Both the position numbers and the translations under genes were made by a program. 64,000 bases of DNA from Rhodococcus triatomae. GTDB lineage: Bacteria; Actinomycetota; Actinomycetes; Mycobacteriales; Mycobacteriaceae. A model generated the notes under the pieces. The model saw nothing but the letters and a program-made list of their open reading frames with translations. It made no database searches and had not been told where the DNA came from. Below are positions 8,521 through 18,478 of this stretch, in pieces. How positions within the stretch are numbered: the first letter of the stretch is position 1; every line of letters starts with the position of its first letter. The stretch is from contig NZ_CP048814.1 in the NCBI RefSeq assembly GCF_014217785.1, forward strand, positions 4,030,001 through 4,094,000, read 5' to 3'.

Positions 8521-9414
8521 ATGGCTGTCGTCACCATGAAGCAGATGCTCGACAGTGGAACCCACTTCGGGCACCAGACCCGTCGCTGGAACCCGAAGAT
8601 GAAGCGGTTCATCCTCACGGACCGCAACGGCATCTACATCATCGACCTGCAGCAGACGCTCACGTACATCGACAAGGCGTACGAATTCGTCAAGGAGACC
8701 GTCGCCCACGGCGGCACCATCCTGTTCGTCGGCACCAAGAAGCAGGCCCAGGAGTCCATCGCAGGCGAGGCGACCCGGGTCGGGATGCCCTACGTGAACC
8801 AGCGCTGGCTCGGCGGCATGCTCACCAACTTCACCACCGTCCACAAGCGTCTCCTGCGTCTCAAGGAGCTCGAGGCGATGGAGCAGACCGGTGGCTTCGA
8901 GGGTCGCACCAAGAAGGAAATCCTCATGCTCACGCGTGAGATGACCAAGCTGGACCGCACCCTCGGTGGTATCCGCGACATGGCCAAGGTGCCGTCCGCG
9001 GTGTGGATCGTCGACACCAACAAGGAGCACCTCGCCGTCGCCGAGGCGCGCAAGCTCAACATCCCGGTCATCGCGATCCTCGACACCAACTGCGATCCCG
9101 ACCTCGTCGACTACCCGATCCCGGGCAACGACGACGCCATCCGCAGCGCCGCGCTCCTGACCCGCGTGGTCGCGTCGGCCGTCGCCGAGGGCGTGCAGGC
9201 CCGTGCGGGCCTGAGCGCCGACAAGGACGCCAAGCCCGAGGCCGGCGCCGGCGAGCCGCTCGCCGAGTGGGAGCAGGAGCTGCTGTCGCAGTCCGCGACC
9301 GCCGACGGCATCACCGAGGGTGGCCCCGAGAACACGCGCGAAGCCGTTGCCGAGGCCGACTCGAAGCTGGCCGAGGCCCCCGCGGACGTCGCCGAGGCCG
9401 AGAAGCAGGCCTGA
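8521..9414 (+). CDS. rpsB: 30S ribosomal protein S2
   Basis: A 297-residue small-subunit protein needed with S1 for mRNA binding. It begins [20 protein letters not shown], carries the [11 protein letters not shown]-like segment and the [23 protein letters not shown] and [17 protein letters not shown] signatures in order. The last 60 residues are an acidic, Ala/Glu-rich tail typical of actinobacterial S2. The AGAGG ribosome site is well placed. It is followed after 42 bases by tsf, the near-universal rpsB-tsf pair. Confidence 0.98.
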   Translation: MAVVTMKQMLDSGTHFGHQTRRWNPKMKRFILTDRNGIYIIDLQQTLTYIDKAYEFVKETVAHGGTILFVGTKKQAQESIAGEATRVGMPYVNQRWLGGMLTNFTTVHKRLLRLKELEAMEQTGGFEGRTKKEILMLTREMTKLDRTLGGIRDMAKVPSAVWIVDTNKEHLAVAEARKLNIPVIAILDTNCDPDLVDYPIPGNDDAIRSAALLTRVVASAVAEGVQARAGLSADKDAKPEAGAGEPLAEWEQELLSQSATADGITEGGPENTREAVAEADSKLAEAPADVAEAEKQA

Positions 9415-9456
9415 GCTCACCCTTTCCGACCATCTCTTTGAGGAGGGATCGCCACA

Positions 9457-10284
9457 ATGGCGAACTACACCGCCGCTGACGTCAAGCGGCTCCGTGAGCT
9501 GACCGGCTCCGGCATGATGGCCTGCAAGAACGCGCTGGCCGACACCGACGGAGATTTCGACAAGGCGGTCGAGCAGCTGCGCATCAAGGGTGCCAAGGAC
9601 GTGGGCAAGCGCGCCGAACGCACCACGGGCGAGGGCCTGGTCGTCGCCAAGGACGGCGTGCTCGTGGAGATCGACTGCGAGACCGACTTCGTGGCGAAGA
9701 ACGAGGATTTCATCGCGCTCGCGGAGAAGATCGTCGCTGCGGCCGCGGCGGCGAAGCCGGCCGATGTCGAGGCGCTGAAGGCTCTCGACATCGAGGGCAA
9801 GACCGTCGACCAGCTGATCCAGGAGCAGTCCGCGAAGATCGGCGAGAAGCTCGAGGTCAGCAAGTACGCCTCGTTCGACGGCCCGGTCGCGGTCTACCTG
9901 CACAAGCGTGCCGCGGACCTGCCGCCGGCCGTGGGTGTGCTGGTCGAGTACACCGGTGACGGCGATGCAGCGGCCGAGGCCGCGCGCGGAGCCGCCATGC
10001 AGGTGGCGGCGCTCAAGGCGAAGTACACCACGCGCGACGAGGTGCCCGAGGACATCGTCGCGAACGAGCGTCGTATCGCCGAGGAGACCGCCAAGGCCGA
10101 GGGCAAGCCGGAGCAGGCTCTGCCCAAGATCGTCGAAGGCCGCGTCAACGGGTACTTCAAGGACGTCGTGCTGCTCGAGCAGCCGTCCGTGCAGGACTCC
10201 AAGAAGACCGTCAAGGCTCTTCTGGACGAGGCCGGTGCCACCGTGAAGCGCTTCGTGCGGTTCGAGGTCGGCGCCTCCAACTAG
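9457..10284 (+). CDS. tsf: Elongation factor Ts
   Basis: This 275-residue guanine-nucleotide exchange factor recharges EF-Tu. The N-terminal UBA-like module contains [18 protein letters not shown], followed by the EF-Tu-contacting TDFVAKN motif (about residue 74). Two EF-Ts core subdomains follow, ending in [10 protein letters not shown] strong GAGGAGGG ribosome site precedes the ATG. A terminator-like hairpin follows the stop, so pyrH downstream may be transcribed partly on its own. Confidence 0.98.
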   Translation: MANYTAADVKRLRELTGSGMMACKNALADTDGDFDKAVEQLRIKGAKDVGKRAERTTGEGLVVAKDGVLVEIDCETDFVAKNEDFIALAEKIVAAAAAAKPADVEALKALDIEGKTVDQLIQEQSAKIGEKLEVSKYASFDGPVAVYLHKRAADLPPAVGVLVEYTGDGDAAAEAARGAAMQVAALKAKYTTRDEVPEDIVANERRIAEETAKAEGKPEQALPKIVEGRVNGYFKDVVLLEQPSVQDSKKTVKALLDEAGATVKRFVRFEVGASN

Positions 10285-10294
10285 GCATCACCCC

Positions 10295-10328
10295 GTGGAC
10301 CCCGTCGAACTCGTTCGGCGGGGTCCAC
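10295..10328 (+). terminator. Hairpin after tsf
   Basis: Ten-base arms GTGGACCCCG and CGGGGTCCAC enclose a loop that itself pairs (CGAAC with GTTCG), giving a long, nearly continuous stem. It starts 11 bases after the tsf stop. There is no clear T-tract, as is common for actinobacterial terminators. Confidence 0.65.
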
Positions 10329-10477
10329 CCATGTCGCCGTGCCCGATGAGGCAGGATGAAAGCCGCCGGTGGGGTCCGGGACGTACCCGTGCGAGTCGTG
10401 GCCACGCCGCAGCCGGTACGAATTTCGACACTGTCGGGTGCGCGCGGAACGCGCGGCCCGTCGAAGCGAGGAGAACG

Positions 10478-11206
10478 ATGTCCGAAGCAGCCGACGATCG
10501 CCCCGGATTCACCCGGGTCCTGCTCAAGCTCGGTGGTGAGATGTTCGGTGACGGCAAGGTCGGACTCGACCCGGACGTGGTGACGAAGGTCGCCGAGCAG
10601 ATCGCCGAGATCGCCCGCTCCGGCGTCCAGGTCGCCGTCGTCATCGGTGGCGGCAACTTCTTCCGCGGCGCGGAACTGCAGCAGCGCGGTCTCGACCGCG
10701 CTCGCTCCGATTACATGGGCATGCTCGGCACCGTCATGAACTCGCTCGCACTGCAGGACTTCCTCGAGAAGCAGGGCATCGACACCCGGGTACAGACGGC
10801 GATCACGATGGGACAGGTCGCCGAGCCCTACATCCCGCTGCGCGCCCGCCGTCACCTGGAGAAGGGACGGGTGGTGATCTTCGGTGCCGGTATGGGCATG
10901 CCGTACTTCTCCACCGACACCACGGCCGCTCAGCGTGCGCTCGAGATCGGTGCCGAGGTGGTGCTCATGGCCAAGGCGGTCGACGGGGTCTACTCCGCGG
11001 ATCCGCGGCTGGATCCGGACGCGACCCTGTACACCCAGATCACGCATCGTGAGGTGATCGAGCAGGGACTCAAGGTCGCCGATGCCACCGCGTTCAGCCT
11101 CTGCATGGACAACGACATGCCGATCATGGTCTTCAACCTGTTGACCGAGGGCAATATCGCCCGGGCGGTCGCGGGTGAGAAGATCGGAACGCTCGTGCGA
11201 TCGTGA
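10478..11206 (+). CDS. pyrH: Uridylate kinase (UMP kinase)
   Basis: This 242-residue enzyme phosphorylates UMP to UDP in pyrimidine nucleotide synthesis. It belongs to the amino-acid-kinase fold: [10 protein letters not shown] near residue 13 is the ATP-site loop, [10 protein letters not shown] the nucleotide loop, and [11 protein letters not shown] the conserved C-terminal stretch. The ATG at 10478 was chosen because GAGGAG lies directly upstream and the protein then has normal length; the frame is open farther upstream. It precedes frr, as in most bacteria. Confidence 0.97.
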   Translation: MSEAADDRPGFTRVLLKLGGEMFGDGKVGLDPDVVTKVAEQIAEIARSGVQVAVVIGGGNFFRGAELQQRGLDRARSDYMGMLGTVMNSLALQDFLEKQGIDTRVQTAITMGQVAEPYIPLRARRHLEKGRVVIFGAGMGMPYFSTDTTAAQRALEIGAEVVLMAKAVDGVYSADPRLDPDATLYTQITHREVIEQGLKVADATAFSLCMDNDMPIMVFNLLTEGNIARAVAGEKIGTLVRS

Positions 11207-11273
11207 CGCCCGGCCGACGATCGCGACCACAGATCTTGCAGTGCCCGATGCCGACGACATGGAGGACCCAGCC

Positions 11274-11831
11274 GTGATTGATGAAGCGCTCTTCGAGGCC
11301 GAGGAGAAGATGGAGAAGGCTGTGTCGGTCGCGAAGGACGACCTCGGATCCATTCGGACCGGTCGCGCCAATCCCGGCATGTTCTCGCGGATCGCCATCG
11401 ACTACTACGGTGCGATCACCCCGATCACCCAGCTCGCGAGCATCAACGTCCCGGAGGCTCGGCTCGTCGTCGTCAAGCCGTACGAGGCCTCGCAGCTCGG
11501 CGCGATCGAGACCGCCATCAGGAACTCGGATCTCGGCGTCAACCCCACCAACGACGGCAACATCATCCGCATCTCCGTTCCCCAGCTCACCGAGGAACGT
11601 CGCCGCGAGCTGGTCAAGCAGGCCAAGTCGAAGGGCGAGGACGCCAAGGTGTCGGTGCGGAGCGTGCGTCGCAAGGCGATGGAGGAACTCGGCCGCATCC
11701 AGAAGGACGGCGAGGCGGGCGAGGACGAGGTGGGTCGCGCGGAGAAGGAACTCGACAAGACGACGGCACGCTACGTCGGGCAGATCGAGGACCTGGTGAA
11801 GCACAAGGAAGCAGAGCTGCTGGAAGTCTGA
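11274..11831 (+). CDS. frr: Ribosome recycling factor
   Basis: This 185-residue protein splits post-termination ribosomes with EF-G. The start is the GTG read as [16 protein letters not shown], preceded by GGAGGA at 11261-11266; this matches the normal family N-terminus. The conserved [32 protein letters not shown] and final coiled-coil [17 protein letters not shown] segments are present. pyrH lies 67 bases upstream and cdsA follows after 32 bases. Confidence 0.97.
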   Translation: MIDEALFEAEEKMEKAVSVAKDDLGSIRTGRANPGMFSRIAIDYYGAITPITQLASINVPEARLVVVKPYEASQLGAIETAIRNSDLGVNPTNDGNIIRISVPQLTEERRRELVKQAKSKGEDAKVSVRSVRRKAMEELGRIQKDGEAGEDEVGRAEKELDKTTARYVGQIEDLVKHKEAELLEV

Positions 11832-11863
11832 CGCACGCGCCCACACGATCGGATCGAGGACAG

Positions 11864-12751
11864 TTGACAGTGCCAGCACACGAGGTACCGGCGTCCGCGG
11901 CATCCCCGGAGCCGACTCCGGAGCAGCCGGCGGCGTCGAAGGCGGGCCGCAATCTCCCGGCTGCCATCGGCGTCGGGTCGGCTCTCGGGCTCGGGGTGAT
12001 CCTGGTGCTCGTGTACGCGCCGATGGTGTGGGTGGGCGTCGTCGCCGCCGCCATCGCGATCGCCACGTGGGAGGTCACCAAACGTCTCGGCGAGGCGGGG
12101 ATCGCGGTGCCGCGCATCCCGCTCCTGCTCGGTGGTCAGGCGATCATCTGGCTGGGCTGGCCGTACGGCGCCACCGGGGGCCTCGGTGCCTTCGCGGGTA
12201 CGGCCCTCGTGTGCATGGTGTGGCGGCTCTTCGACCACGGGCTGGCGGCCACGCCGCGCAACTATCTGCGGGACACCGCGGTCACTCTCTTCGTCGCGGC
12301 GTGGATCCCGCTGCTGGCGTCGTTCGCGACCCTGATGGTGCAGCAGGAGGACGGCGCGGGGCGGGTGTTCGTGCTCATGATCGGCGTCGTCTGCTCCGAC
12401 ATCGGCGGGTACGTGGCCGGGGTGCTGTTCGGCAAGCATCCGATGGTTCCGCGGATCAGCCCGAAGAAGTCGTGGGAGGGCCTCGGTGGGTCCCTCGTCT
12501 TCGCGATCATCGGCAGTGTCCTCACCGTCACGTTGATCCTGGACGGAAACCCGTGGGTGGGTGTCCTGGTCGGCATCATGCTGGTCCTCACCGGAACGAT
12601 CGGCGATCTGATCGAATCCCAGGTCAAGAGGGATCTGAAGATCAAGGACATGGGCACGCTGCTGCCGGGCCACGGCGGTCTCATGGACCGGCTGGACTCA
12701 CTGCTGCCCTCGGCGTTCGCCACGTGGCTCGTCCTCACCGCGCTGTTGTGA
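11864..12751 (+). CDS. cdsA: Phosphatidate cytidylyltransferase (CDP-diacylglycerol synthase)
   Basis: This integral membrane enzyme makes CDP-diacylglycerol, the precursor of phosphatidylinositol, phosphatidylglycerol and cardiolipin. The 295-residue product has a soluble Ala/Pro-rich N-terminus (about 1-30), then about seven to eight hydrophobic segments. The family signature is intact near residues 245-275: SQVKRDLKIKDMGTLLPGHG followed by GLMDRLDS. The start may be TTG 11864 or GTG 11870; the GAGGA at 11856 is better spaced for the GTG. The last four bases overlap the next gene. Confidence 0.95.
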   Translation: MTVPAHEVPASAASPEPTPEQPAASKAGRNLPAAIGVGSALGLGVILVLVYAPMVWVGVVAAAIAIATWEVTKRLGEAGIAVPRIPLLLGGQAIIWLGWPYGATGGLGAFAGTALVCMVWRLFDHGLAATPRNYLRDTAVTLFVAAWIPLLASFATLMVQQEDGAGRVFVLMIGVVCSDIGGYVAGVLFGKHPMVPRISPKKSWEGLGGSLVFAIIGSVLTVTLILDGNPWVGVLVGIMLVLTGTIGDLIESQVKRDLKIKDMGTLLPGHGGLMDRLDSLLPSAFATWLVLTALL

Positions 12752-13494
12752 GGCGGCGCTCGGCGGTCACCGGCGCGTCCGGAACGGCAATCCCGAGCCC
12801 CAACATCTGGCACTGGCCACAGGTGTACGAAGTCGAGAATCGGGCCCAGGACGTGGACGGTGCGGTCTTCGCCCATCTGCGGACCGCCGTGGACTGGACG
12901 GACGCGGACGTGGTCGACGTCGGATGCGGGGCGGGTTTCCACCTCCCGATGTTCGCCGCGGCCGCACGGTCGGTGACCGGGGTCGAGCCGCACCCACCCC
13001 TCGTGGCGGCAGCGCGCACGCGCACTGCGGTGCTCCCGCAGGTGCGGGTCCTCGAGGGCGGAGCCGAGAAGCTCCCCGTGGCGGATGCGAGCGTCGACCT
13101 CGTGCACGCCAGGACCGCGTACTTCTTCGGACCCGGCTGTGGGCCGGGAATCCTCGAGGCGATGCGCGTGCTGCGGCCCGGGGGACGCCTCGTCGTGGTG
13201 GATCTCGACGCCACCGCCCACCCCTACGGGGCCTGGATGCGGGCCGATCTGCCGCAATACGACCCGGCCGCGGTCGAGACCTTCTTCGATGCCCAGGGTT
13301 TCGCGATGACCCGGATCGACACCCGGTGGGAGTTCGGGGACCGGGCCGCGCTCCGAGCGGTGCTCGGCATCGAGTTCACCGCCCGGACCGCGACGCGGGC
13401 GTTCGAGGAAACCCGGGGCACCGCGCTGGAGGTCCGCTACCGGGTTCACGTCCGGGCCAAACCGGCGCCCGGGCTGCTCCTGCCCGGGAGCTAG
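12748..13494 (+). CDS. Class I SAM-dependent methyltransferase
   Basis: A 248-residue protein starts at a GTG that overlaps the cdsA stop (GTGA), so translation is probably coupled. The Rossmann methyltransferase core is clear: motif I DVVDVGCGAGFHLPMF (about residues 50-65), an acidic residue in VTGVEPHP, and the post-core EAMRVLRPGGRLVVVDLDA strand. This fits the UbiE/Methyltransf_11 group. The substrate cannot be predicted. Its stop codon overlaps the stop of the convergent citE-like gene through a shared CTAG. Confidence 0.85.
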   Translation: MRRRSAVTGASGTAIPSPNIWHWPQVYEVENRAQDVDGAVFAHLRTAVDWTDADVVDVGCGAGFHLPMFAAAARSVTGVEPHPPLVAAARTRTAVLPQVRVLEGGAEKLPVADASVDLVHARTAYFFGPGCGPGILEAMRVLRPGGRLVVVDLDATAHPYGAWMRADLPQYDPAAVETFFDAQGFAMTRIDTRWEFGDRAALRAVLGIEFTARTATRAFEETRGTALEVRYRVHVRAKPAPGLLLPGS

Positions 13495-14360
13495 CCGATA
13501 CCGAACATCCGGGCGCGGGCACTGATCTTCTTCGCCTCGGCGAGCGCGGGACGGTCGCTGCCCTGCGTGATGTTGCGTCCGTCGTCGCCGAGCCGGGCAA
13601 TGACCTCGTGGGCCCACAGCGTGTCCGCGACACTCGGGCTCAGTGCCTCGTTGACCGGTGGTGCCTGGGCGGAGTTCATGCACAACTTCCCGGTCATGCC
13701 CAGCGACACGGTCACCCGGGCGTCGCGGGCGACGTCCTCGCGGCCCGACGTGACGGTCGGTCCGTCGATGGGCCCGGGAAGCCGCGCCGCGCGGCTGGTG
13801 ATCGTCAGCCGGGCCCGCGGGTAGGCCATCGCGAGCGGGGAGTCGTCCGTGCCGGTGTCCCGGCGGAAGTCCCCGGTGCCGAACGCGAGTCGGAACGTCG
13901 CGTCCGCGCGGGCGATCTCGGGTGCCGCCTCCAGGCCCATCGCGGATTCGACGAGGGCGATCACGCGGGCGGCCCCGGGAATGCGTCCCGTCGTCGCATC
14001 GACCTGCTGCCCGCTCTCGGTCTTGGCGAGTACGACACCTTCGAGGCCGATGGCCCCGGCCAGCGCGTCGAGGTCCTCGTGCCAGAAGCCGGTGGTCGCG
14101 TCGTTGATGCGGACCCACGCGCGACCGCCGGAGGACAGCCACTCGACGACATCGGACCGGGCCTTCGCCTTGCCCGCATCGGGAACCGCGTCCTCGAGGT
14201 CGAGGATCACCGCATCCGCCGGGCCGGAGACGGCGTCGTCGAACTGTTCGGGGGCGGCCGCAGACAGCAACAGCCACGACCGGGCATGCCGTGGATCGAT
14301 CCGCGCGGTCGGCTCGGCAGCCGAAGGCTCGTGCGCCGACGGATCGTGTGCGGGACCCAC
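13491..14360 (-). CDS. HpcH/HpaI aldolase-family CoA-ester lyase (CitE-like)
   Basis: This 289-residue TIM-barrel protein is related to the citrate lyase beta subunit. Conserved elements are VILDLEDAVP (metal-binding acidic residues), VVLAKTES, ALVESAMGLEAAPEIARA and LAFGTGDFRRDTG. Stand-alone relatives cleave malyl-, methylmalyl- or citramalyl-CoA; no citrate lyase alpha or gamma subunits are present here, so true citrate lyase activity is unlikely. The start is taken as GTG 14360, four bases after the upstream LapA gene; the frame is open to 14408. The two minus-strand genes probably form an operon. Confidence 0.8.
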   Translation of the reverse strand: MGPAHDPSAHEPSAAEPTARIDPRHARSWLLLSAAAPEQFDDAVSGPADAVILDLEDAVPDAGKAKARSDVVEWLSSGGRAWVRINDATTGFWHEDLDALAGAIGLEGVVLAKTESGQQVDATTGRIPGAARVIALVESAMGLEAAPEIARADATFRLAFGTGDFRRDTGTDDSPLAMAYPRARLTITSRAARLPGPIDGPTVTSGREDVARDARVTVSLGMTGKLCMNSAQAPPVNEALSPSVADTLWAHEVIARLGDDGRNITQGSDRPALAEAKKISARARMFGIG

Positions 14361-14364
14361 CGGG

Positions 14365-14742
14365 CTACTTCCGCTTGATCGCTCGACGGATCTGCACGAT
14401 CCGCACACCTCCGGCCAGGCCCATGATCAACGCGCCCGCGATGGCGGCGAGCAGTAGGGTGATCCCCAGCGGGACGCTGAAGTCCCACGCGAAGACTTTC
14501 AGCGTCACTCGGTCGAGGTTCTGCAGGATGAACACCAGCAGCAGGATCAGGACGAGAATCCCGATCACCAGCCCGGTCCAGGTGTAGGCGGCGCGAGTGT
14601 GCGTGATGCGGGTCCATTCGGACCTGCGAGAGGGCTCGGGGGTTCGCTCGCCCGCGGTCTCGGCTGCTCGATCCGGATGTTCGGTGGTGCCGGGGTCCGG
14701 CGGATCCGGAATGGAGGACGGGTCGTCCGGTGTTGTGGACAT
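14365..14742 (-). CDS. LapA-domain membrane protein (DUF1049)
   Basis: This 125-residue protein starts at MSTTPDD (an in-frame ATG 18 bases upstream is possible). The first 65 residues are polar and Pro/Glu-rich. Two transmembrane helices follow: TWTGLVIGILVLILLLVFIL and PLGITLLLAAIAGALIMGL, separated by the NLDRVTLKVFAWDFSVP strand typical of LapA/DUF1049. E. coli LapA works with LapB in lipopolysaccharide control, which does not apply to an actinobacterium, so the role is unknown. It is four bases upstream of the citE-like gene. Confidence 0.8.
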   Translation of the reverse strand: MSTTPDDPSSIPDPPDPGTTEHPDRAAETAGERTPEPSRRSEWTRITHTRAAYTWTGLVIGILVLILLLVFILQNLDRVTLKVFAWDFSVPLGITLLLAAIAGALIMGLAGGVRIVQIRRAIKRK

Positions 14743-14845
14743 GAGTTGATCTTGACCCATCCGGTGCGTGTTTGCACCGACATCGCGTCGCGGGAATCGC
14801 GGTGTGCTCGGTCACTGTCGATCACGTGGAAGAATGGAATCCATT

Positions 14846-15955
14846 ATGGCTGTGCCCGTACCCCTCGTTTTCACTGCGCCCAAGCGTGGCATGCCGCCGC
14901 GCCACCTCGCCGACCTCGATGCCGACGAGCGCCGGACGGCGGTGAAGGAGCTGGGTTTGCCGGCTTTTCGCGCCGATCAACTGGCGCGCCACTACTACGG
15001 CCGGTTCGAATCCGATGTCGACAAGATGACGGATCTGCCCGCCGCGGTCCGTGAACAGGTCGGGGCGGCTCTGTTCCCGACGTTACTCACCCCGGTCAAG
15101 CATCTGGCCTGCGACGGCGGGGACACCCGCAAGACACTCTGGAAGGCGAACGACGGCACCCTGCTCGAGAGTGTGCTGATGCGGTATCCCGACCGCGCGA
15201 CCCTGTGCATCTCGAGTCAGGCAGGCTGCGGCATGGCCTGCCCGTTCTGTGCCACCGGACAGGGCGGACTGGACCGCAACCTGTCGACCGCCGAGATCGT
15301 CGACCAGGTTCGTTCGGCGGCAGCGGACCTGCGTGACGGCGCGGTGGAGGGCGGTGCCGGCCGGTTGTCGAACGTCGTGTTCATGGGCATGGGGGAGCCC
15401 CTCGCCAACTACAAGCGGGTGGTGGCGGCGGTGCGCCGGATCACCTCGCCCGCCCCGGAAGGGCTCGGGCTGTCCCAGCGCTCGGTGACGGTGTCGACGG
15501 TCGGGCTCGCGCCGGCAATCCGTAAGCTCGCCGACGAGGGGCTCAGCGTCACCCTGGCGGTCTCGCTGCACACTCCGGACGACGAGCTGCGCGACACACT
15601 GGTTCCGGTGAACAACCGCTGGTCGGTGGCCGAAGTGCTGGACGCGGCGCGCTACTACGCCGACAAGACCGGCCGGCGCGTGTCCATCGAGTACGCCCTC
15701 ATCCGCGAGATCAACGACCAGCCGTGGCGCGCGGACATGCTGGGCAAGAAGCTGCGCAAGGCGCTCGGTCCGCTCGTGCACGTGAACCTCATCCCGCTCA
15801 ATCCCACGCCGGGAAGCAAATGGGATGCCAGCCCCAAGGATGTGGAGCGCGAGTTCGTGCGCCGCGTCCTGGCTCAGGGCGTCTCCTGCACCGTCCGGGA
15901 CACCCGTGGGCAGGAGATCGCCGCGGCGTGCGGTCAGCTGGCCGCCGAGAACTGA
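14846..15955 (+). CDS. rlmN: Dual-specificity 23S rRNA/tRNA adenine-C2 methyltransferase RlmN
   Basis: This 369-residue radical-SAM enzyme methylates A2503 of 23S rRNA and A37 of some tRNAs. The iron-sulfur motif is CGMACPFC (CxxxCxxC, about residues 130-137). The GMGEPLANY and SVTVSTVG motifs and a late cysteine in [11 protein letters not shown], expected to form the methyl-carrier thiol partner, are present. ATG 14846 was chosen for its spacing from GGAA; ATG 14834 would add four residues. A perfect inverted repeat that can act as terminator follows the stop. Confidence 0.97.
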   Translation: MAVPVPLVFTAPKRGMPPRHLADLDADERRTAVKELGLPAFRADQLARHYYGRFESDVDKMTDLPAAVREQVGAALFPTLLTPVKHLACDGGDTRKTLWKANDGTLLESVLMRYPDRATLCISSQAGCGMACPFCATGQGGLDRNLSTAEIVDQVRSAAADLRDGAVEGGAGRLSNVVFMGMGEPLANYKRVVAAVRRITSPAPEGLGLSQRSVTVSTVGLAPAIRKLADEGLSVTLAVSLHTPDDELRDTLVPVNNRWSVAEVLDAARYYADKTGRRVSIEYALIREINDQPWRADMLGKKLRKALGPLVHVNLIPLNPTPGSKWDASPKDVEREFVRRVLAQGVSCTVRDTRGQEIAAACGQLAAEN

Positions 15956-15984
15956 GGGCGCGAGGCGCAACGACGCTCGAATGC

Positions 15985-16022
15985 GAAATCCCCCGATCCG
16001 CTGTCGCGAATCGGGGGATTTC
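15985..16022. terminator. Bidirectional terminator between rlmN and the DUF2631 gene
   Basis: Perfect 13-base arms GAAATCCCCCGAT (15985-15997) and ATCGGGGGATTTC (16010-16022) flank a 12-base loop. The A/T-rich outer part gives T runs on both strands. It lies between the convergent stops at 15955 and 16036, so it can terminate both transcripts. Confidence 0.85.
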
Positions 16023-16035
16023 GTGGATCAGGTTG

Positions 16036-16305
16036 CTACCGCGGCTTGCGACGCACGATCAGGTCGCGGACGAGCGCGATGATCATCAGGGCAGCGAAGC
16101 CGATGAGCCACAGGTCCTCGACCTTGCCCTCGTGGTTGCCGATGATCATCAGCAGCAGGAATCCGGCGAAGAACCAGCCCAGGAAGCGGAAGAACCGGGG
16201 AGCCTCACCGCTCCAGCCCCAGGCTGCGGACGGGACGTCGGCGGTATCGACTTTCCCCGCCACGACGGGGTCGCTGGACGAGGGCTCCAACTGGGTACCG
16301 GCCAC
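16036..16305 (-). CDS. DUF2631 small membrane protein
   Basis: This 89-residue protein starts at a GTG with an excellent AGGAGG ribosome site. Residues 1-35 are polar; two transmembrane helices follow (FFRFLGWFFAGFLLLMII and DLWLIGFAALMIIALV) with a short GNHEGKVE turn and a basic RRKPR tail. The pattern matches the actinobacterial DUF2631 family, which has no assigned function. Its location between rlmN and dxr matches the mycobacterial order. Confidence 0.8.
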   Translation of the reverse strand: MAGTQLEPSSSDPVVAGKVDTADVPSAAWGWSGEAPRFFRFLGWFFAGFLLLMIIGNHEGKVEDLWLIGFAALMIIALVRDLIVRRKPR

Positions 16306-16415
16306 GATCGGTCCTCCTGCTCGTACGAATTGCGCGTTCTTGCTCGATATCGTGACATACGACCCTCTGTCGTACCCACCGGGGTAGGCCCCGCGCGTCG
16401 CCGAAGGAGCAGGCC

Positions 16416-17243
16416 GTGAAGATTCTCGTGACCGGAGCCACTGGAAGTGTCGGACGACTGGTCGTCGACCGGCTACTCGACGCCGGAGCGGAGGACGTCC
16501 GCGCGCTCACGAACGATCGTCGGCGGGCGGCCCTTCCCGCCGGGGTGGAGGTCGTCGACGGCTATCTCCGCCGTCCGGAGAGTCTGCCGCCCGCCTTCGC
16601 AGGCGTCGACCGGATGTACCTGGCGCCGGCGCCGGAGACGGCAGCCGAGACGATGCGGATCGCACGTGCCGCGGGCATCCGGCACGTCGTCGACCTCTCC
16701 GGGGAACACGAGTCGTGGTGGGGGGACGTCACCCGGGCGGTGGAGCAGTCCGGAATCGCCTGGACCCACCTCTGGGCCGGGGAGTTCCTGGAGAACGATC
16801 TCGTCTGGGCCGAGCAGATCCGCCGCACGGGCCGGGTGCGAGACCCGTTCCCGGACGTGGTGAGCGCGCCGATCGCGATGGACGACATCGCGCGCGTCGC
16901 GGCCGCGTGCCTCCTCGGGGACGGACACGAGGGAAGGACCTACGAGCTGACCGGGCCCCGGGCGCTGTCGCGCGCGGAGCGTCTTCACGCGGTCGGAGTC
17001 GCGATCGGAGTCGCGATCGACGTCGTGCCGGAGTCACTGGACGAGGCCGTGGCGAGGCTGGAACCGACGATGGGCGACTCCGCACGCTGGTATGTCGAGG
17101 AGGCGATCGGCTCGCTGCGGGACGCACCGCAGGCCGCGACCGGAACGGTGGCCGAGGTGACGGGCGCTCCGGCGACCGATGTCGTGGAGTGGGCCGCCGC
17201 CCACTCGGCGGAGTTCCTCGCCGACAACACGGAGTCGGACTGA
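16416..17243 (+). CDS. NAD(P)-binding NmrA/SDR-like oxidoreductase
   Basis: This is a 275-residue atypical short-chain dehydrogenase. The N-terminal dinucleotide-binding motif is VTGATGSVGR (residues 5-14). The protein has the NmrA-like plan: ALTNDRR after strand 2, RHVVDLSG, and a C-terminal substrate part, without a clear YxxxK catalytic pair. Such proteins may be NAD(P)H sensors or quinone/azo-type reductases. The start is GTG with GGAGCAG upstream. dxr begins 69 bases after its stop. Confidence 0.75.
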   Translation: MKILVTGATGSVGRLVVDRLLDAGAEDVRALTNDRRRAALPAGVEVVDGYLRRPESLPPAFAGVDRMYLAPAPETAAETMRIARAAGIRHVVDLSGEHESWWGDVTRAVEQSGIAWTHLWAGEFLENDLVWAEQIRRTGRVRDPFPDVVSAPIAMDDIARVAAACLLGDGHEGRTYELTGPRALSRAERLHAVGVAIGVAIDVVPESLDEAVARLEPTMGDSARWYVEEAIGSLRDAPQAATGTVAEVTGAPATDVVEWAAAHSAEFLADNTESD

Positions 17244-17312
17244 GGCCGTCGCCGAGTGTGCCGCACCGAGCCTGTCAGCGTTCTCTCAGGTGACGTCAGG
17301 GACAATGGGCGC

Positions 17313-18473
17313 GTGGACGAGACGAACCCGACGCGCGTACTGCTGCTCGGCAGCACCGGATCGATCGGTACCCAGGCACTCGAGGTGATCGCGGACAACC
17401 CCGACAGGTTCACCGTGGTCGGCCTGGCAGCGGGCGGGGGCAACGTCGAACTGCTCGAACAGCAGATCACCCGTACCGGTGTCACCGAGGTCGCTGTCGC
17501 CGACCCGCTGGCCGCGGACCGACTCGATCGTCCCGGAGTGCGCAGTGGTCCCGAGGCCGTCACCGAGCTGGTGCGCGAGGTCGAGGCGGACGTGGTGCTC
17601 AACGCGCTCGTCGGCTCGCTCGGCCTGGCACCGACCCTCGCCGCACTCGAATCCGGGGCGCGCCTCGCGCTCGCGAACAAGGAGTCCCTGGTCGCGGGGG
17701 GATCACTGGTGACGGCGGCCGCCGCGCCCGGCCAGATCGTTCCGGTGGACTCCGAACACTCCGCGCTCGCCCAGTGCCTGCGCGGTGGTGCGGCGGACGA
17801 GGTGGAGCGCCTCGTCCTCACCGCCTCCGGCGGACCCTTCCGGGGCTGGTCGGCGGAGGACCTGGAATCGGTCGGCCCGGCCGAGGCCAAGGCTCATCCC
17901 ACCTGGTCGATGGGGCCGATGAACACCCTGAACTCGGCGACGCTCGTCAACAAGGGGCTCGAACTCATCGAGACGCACCTGTTGTTCGGCATCGACTACG
18001 ACCGCATCGACGTCACGGTGCATCCCCAGTCGATCGTGCACTCGATGGTCACCTTCGTCGACGGTTCGACGCTGGCCCAGGCGAGCCCGCCGGACATGAA
18101 GCTGCCGATCGCGCTGGCCCTCGGATGGCCGCACCGGATTCCGGGCGCAGCGCCCGCATGCGATTTCGCCACGGCGTCCACCTGGGAGTTCGAGCCTCTC
18201 GACGACGAGGTGTTCCCCGCCGTCGCGCTCGCTCGCGCGGCGGGCGCGAGTGGTGGGTGTCTCACGGCCGTGTACAACGCCGCCAACGAGGTCGCCGCCG
18301 AGGCCTTCCTCGACGGACAGATCAGGTTCCCCTCCATCGTGCGCACCGTCGCCGCCGTGCTCGGCGGTGCGGACGAGTGGTCCGCACCGCCCGCTACCGT
18401 GGAGGACGTCCTGGCCGCCGACGGCTGGGCTCGGACGCGGGCGAGTGAGCTCGTGAAGCAGGAAGGCCGGTAG
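17313..18473 (+). CDS. dxr: 1-deoxy-D-xylulose 5-phosphate reductoisomerase
   Basis: The second enzyme of the non-mevalonate isoprenoid pathway converts DXP to MEP with NADPH. The 386-residue product starts at the GTG read [20 protein letters not shown], placing the NADPH loop (GSTGSIG) near residue 11. NKESLVAGG, the metal-site PVDSEHSA, the flexible-loop region ASGGPFRGW and [20 protein letters not shown] are intact. It is followed five bases later by the rip1 protease gene and then ispG, so two steps of the pathway share an operon with a membrane protease. Confidence 0.96.
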   Translation: MDETNPTRVLLLGSTGSIGTQALEVIADNPDRFTVVGLAAGGGNVELLEQQITRTGVTEVAVADPLAADRLDRPGVRSGPEAVTELVREVEADVVLNALVGSLGLAPTLAALESGARLALANKESLVAGGSLVTAAAAPGQIVPVDSEHSALAQCLRGGAADEVERLVLTASGGPFRGWSAEDLESVGPAEAKAHPTWSMGPMNTLNSATLVNKGLELIETHLLFGIDYDRIDVTVHPQSIVHSMVTFVDGSTLAQASPPDMKLPIALALGWPHRIPGAAPACDFATASTWEFEPLDDEVFPAVALARAAGASGGCLTAVYNAANEVAAEAFLDGQIRFPSIVRTVAAVLGGADEWSAPPATVEDVLAADGWARTRASELVKQEGR

Positions 18474-18478
18474 AGACG

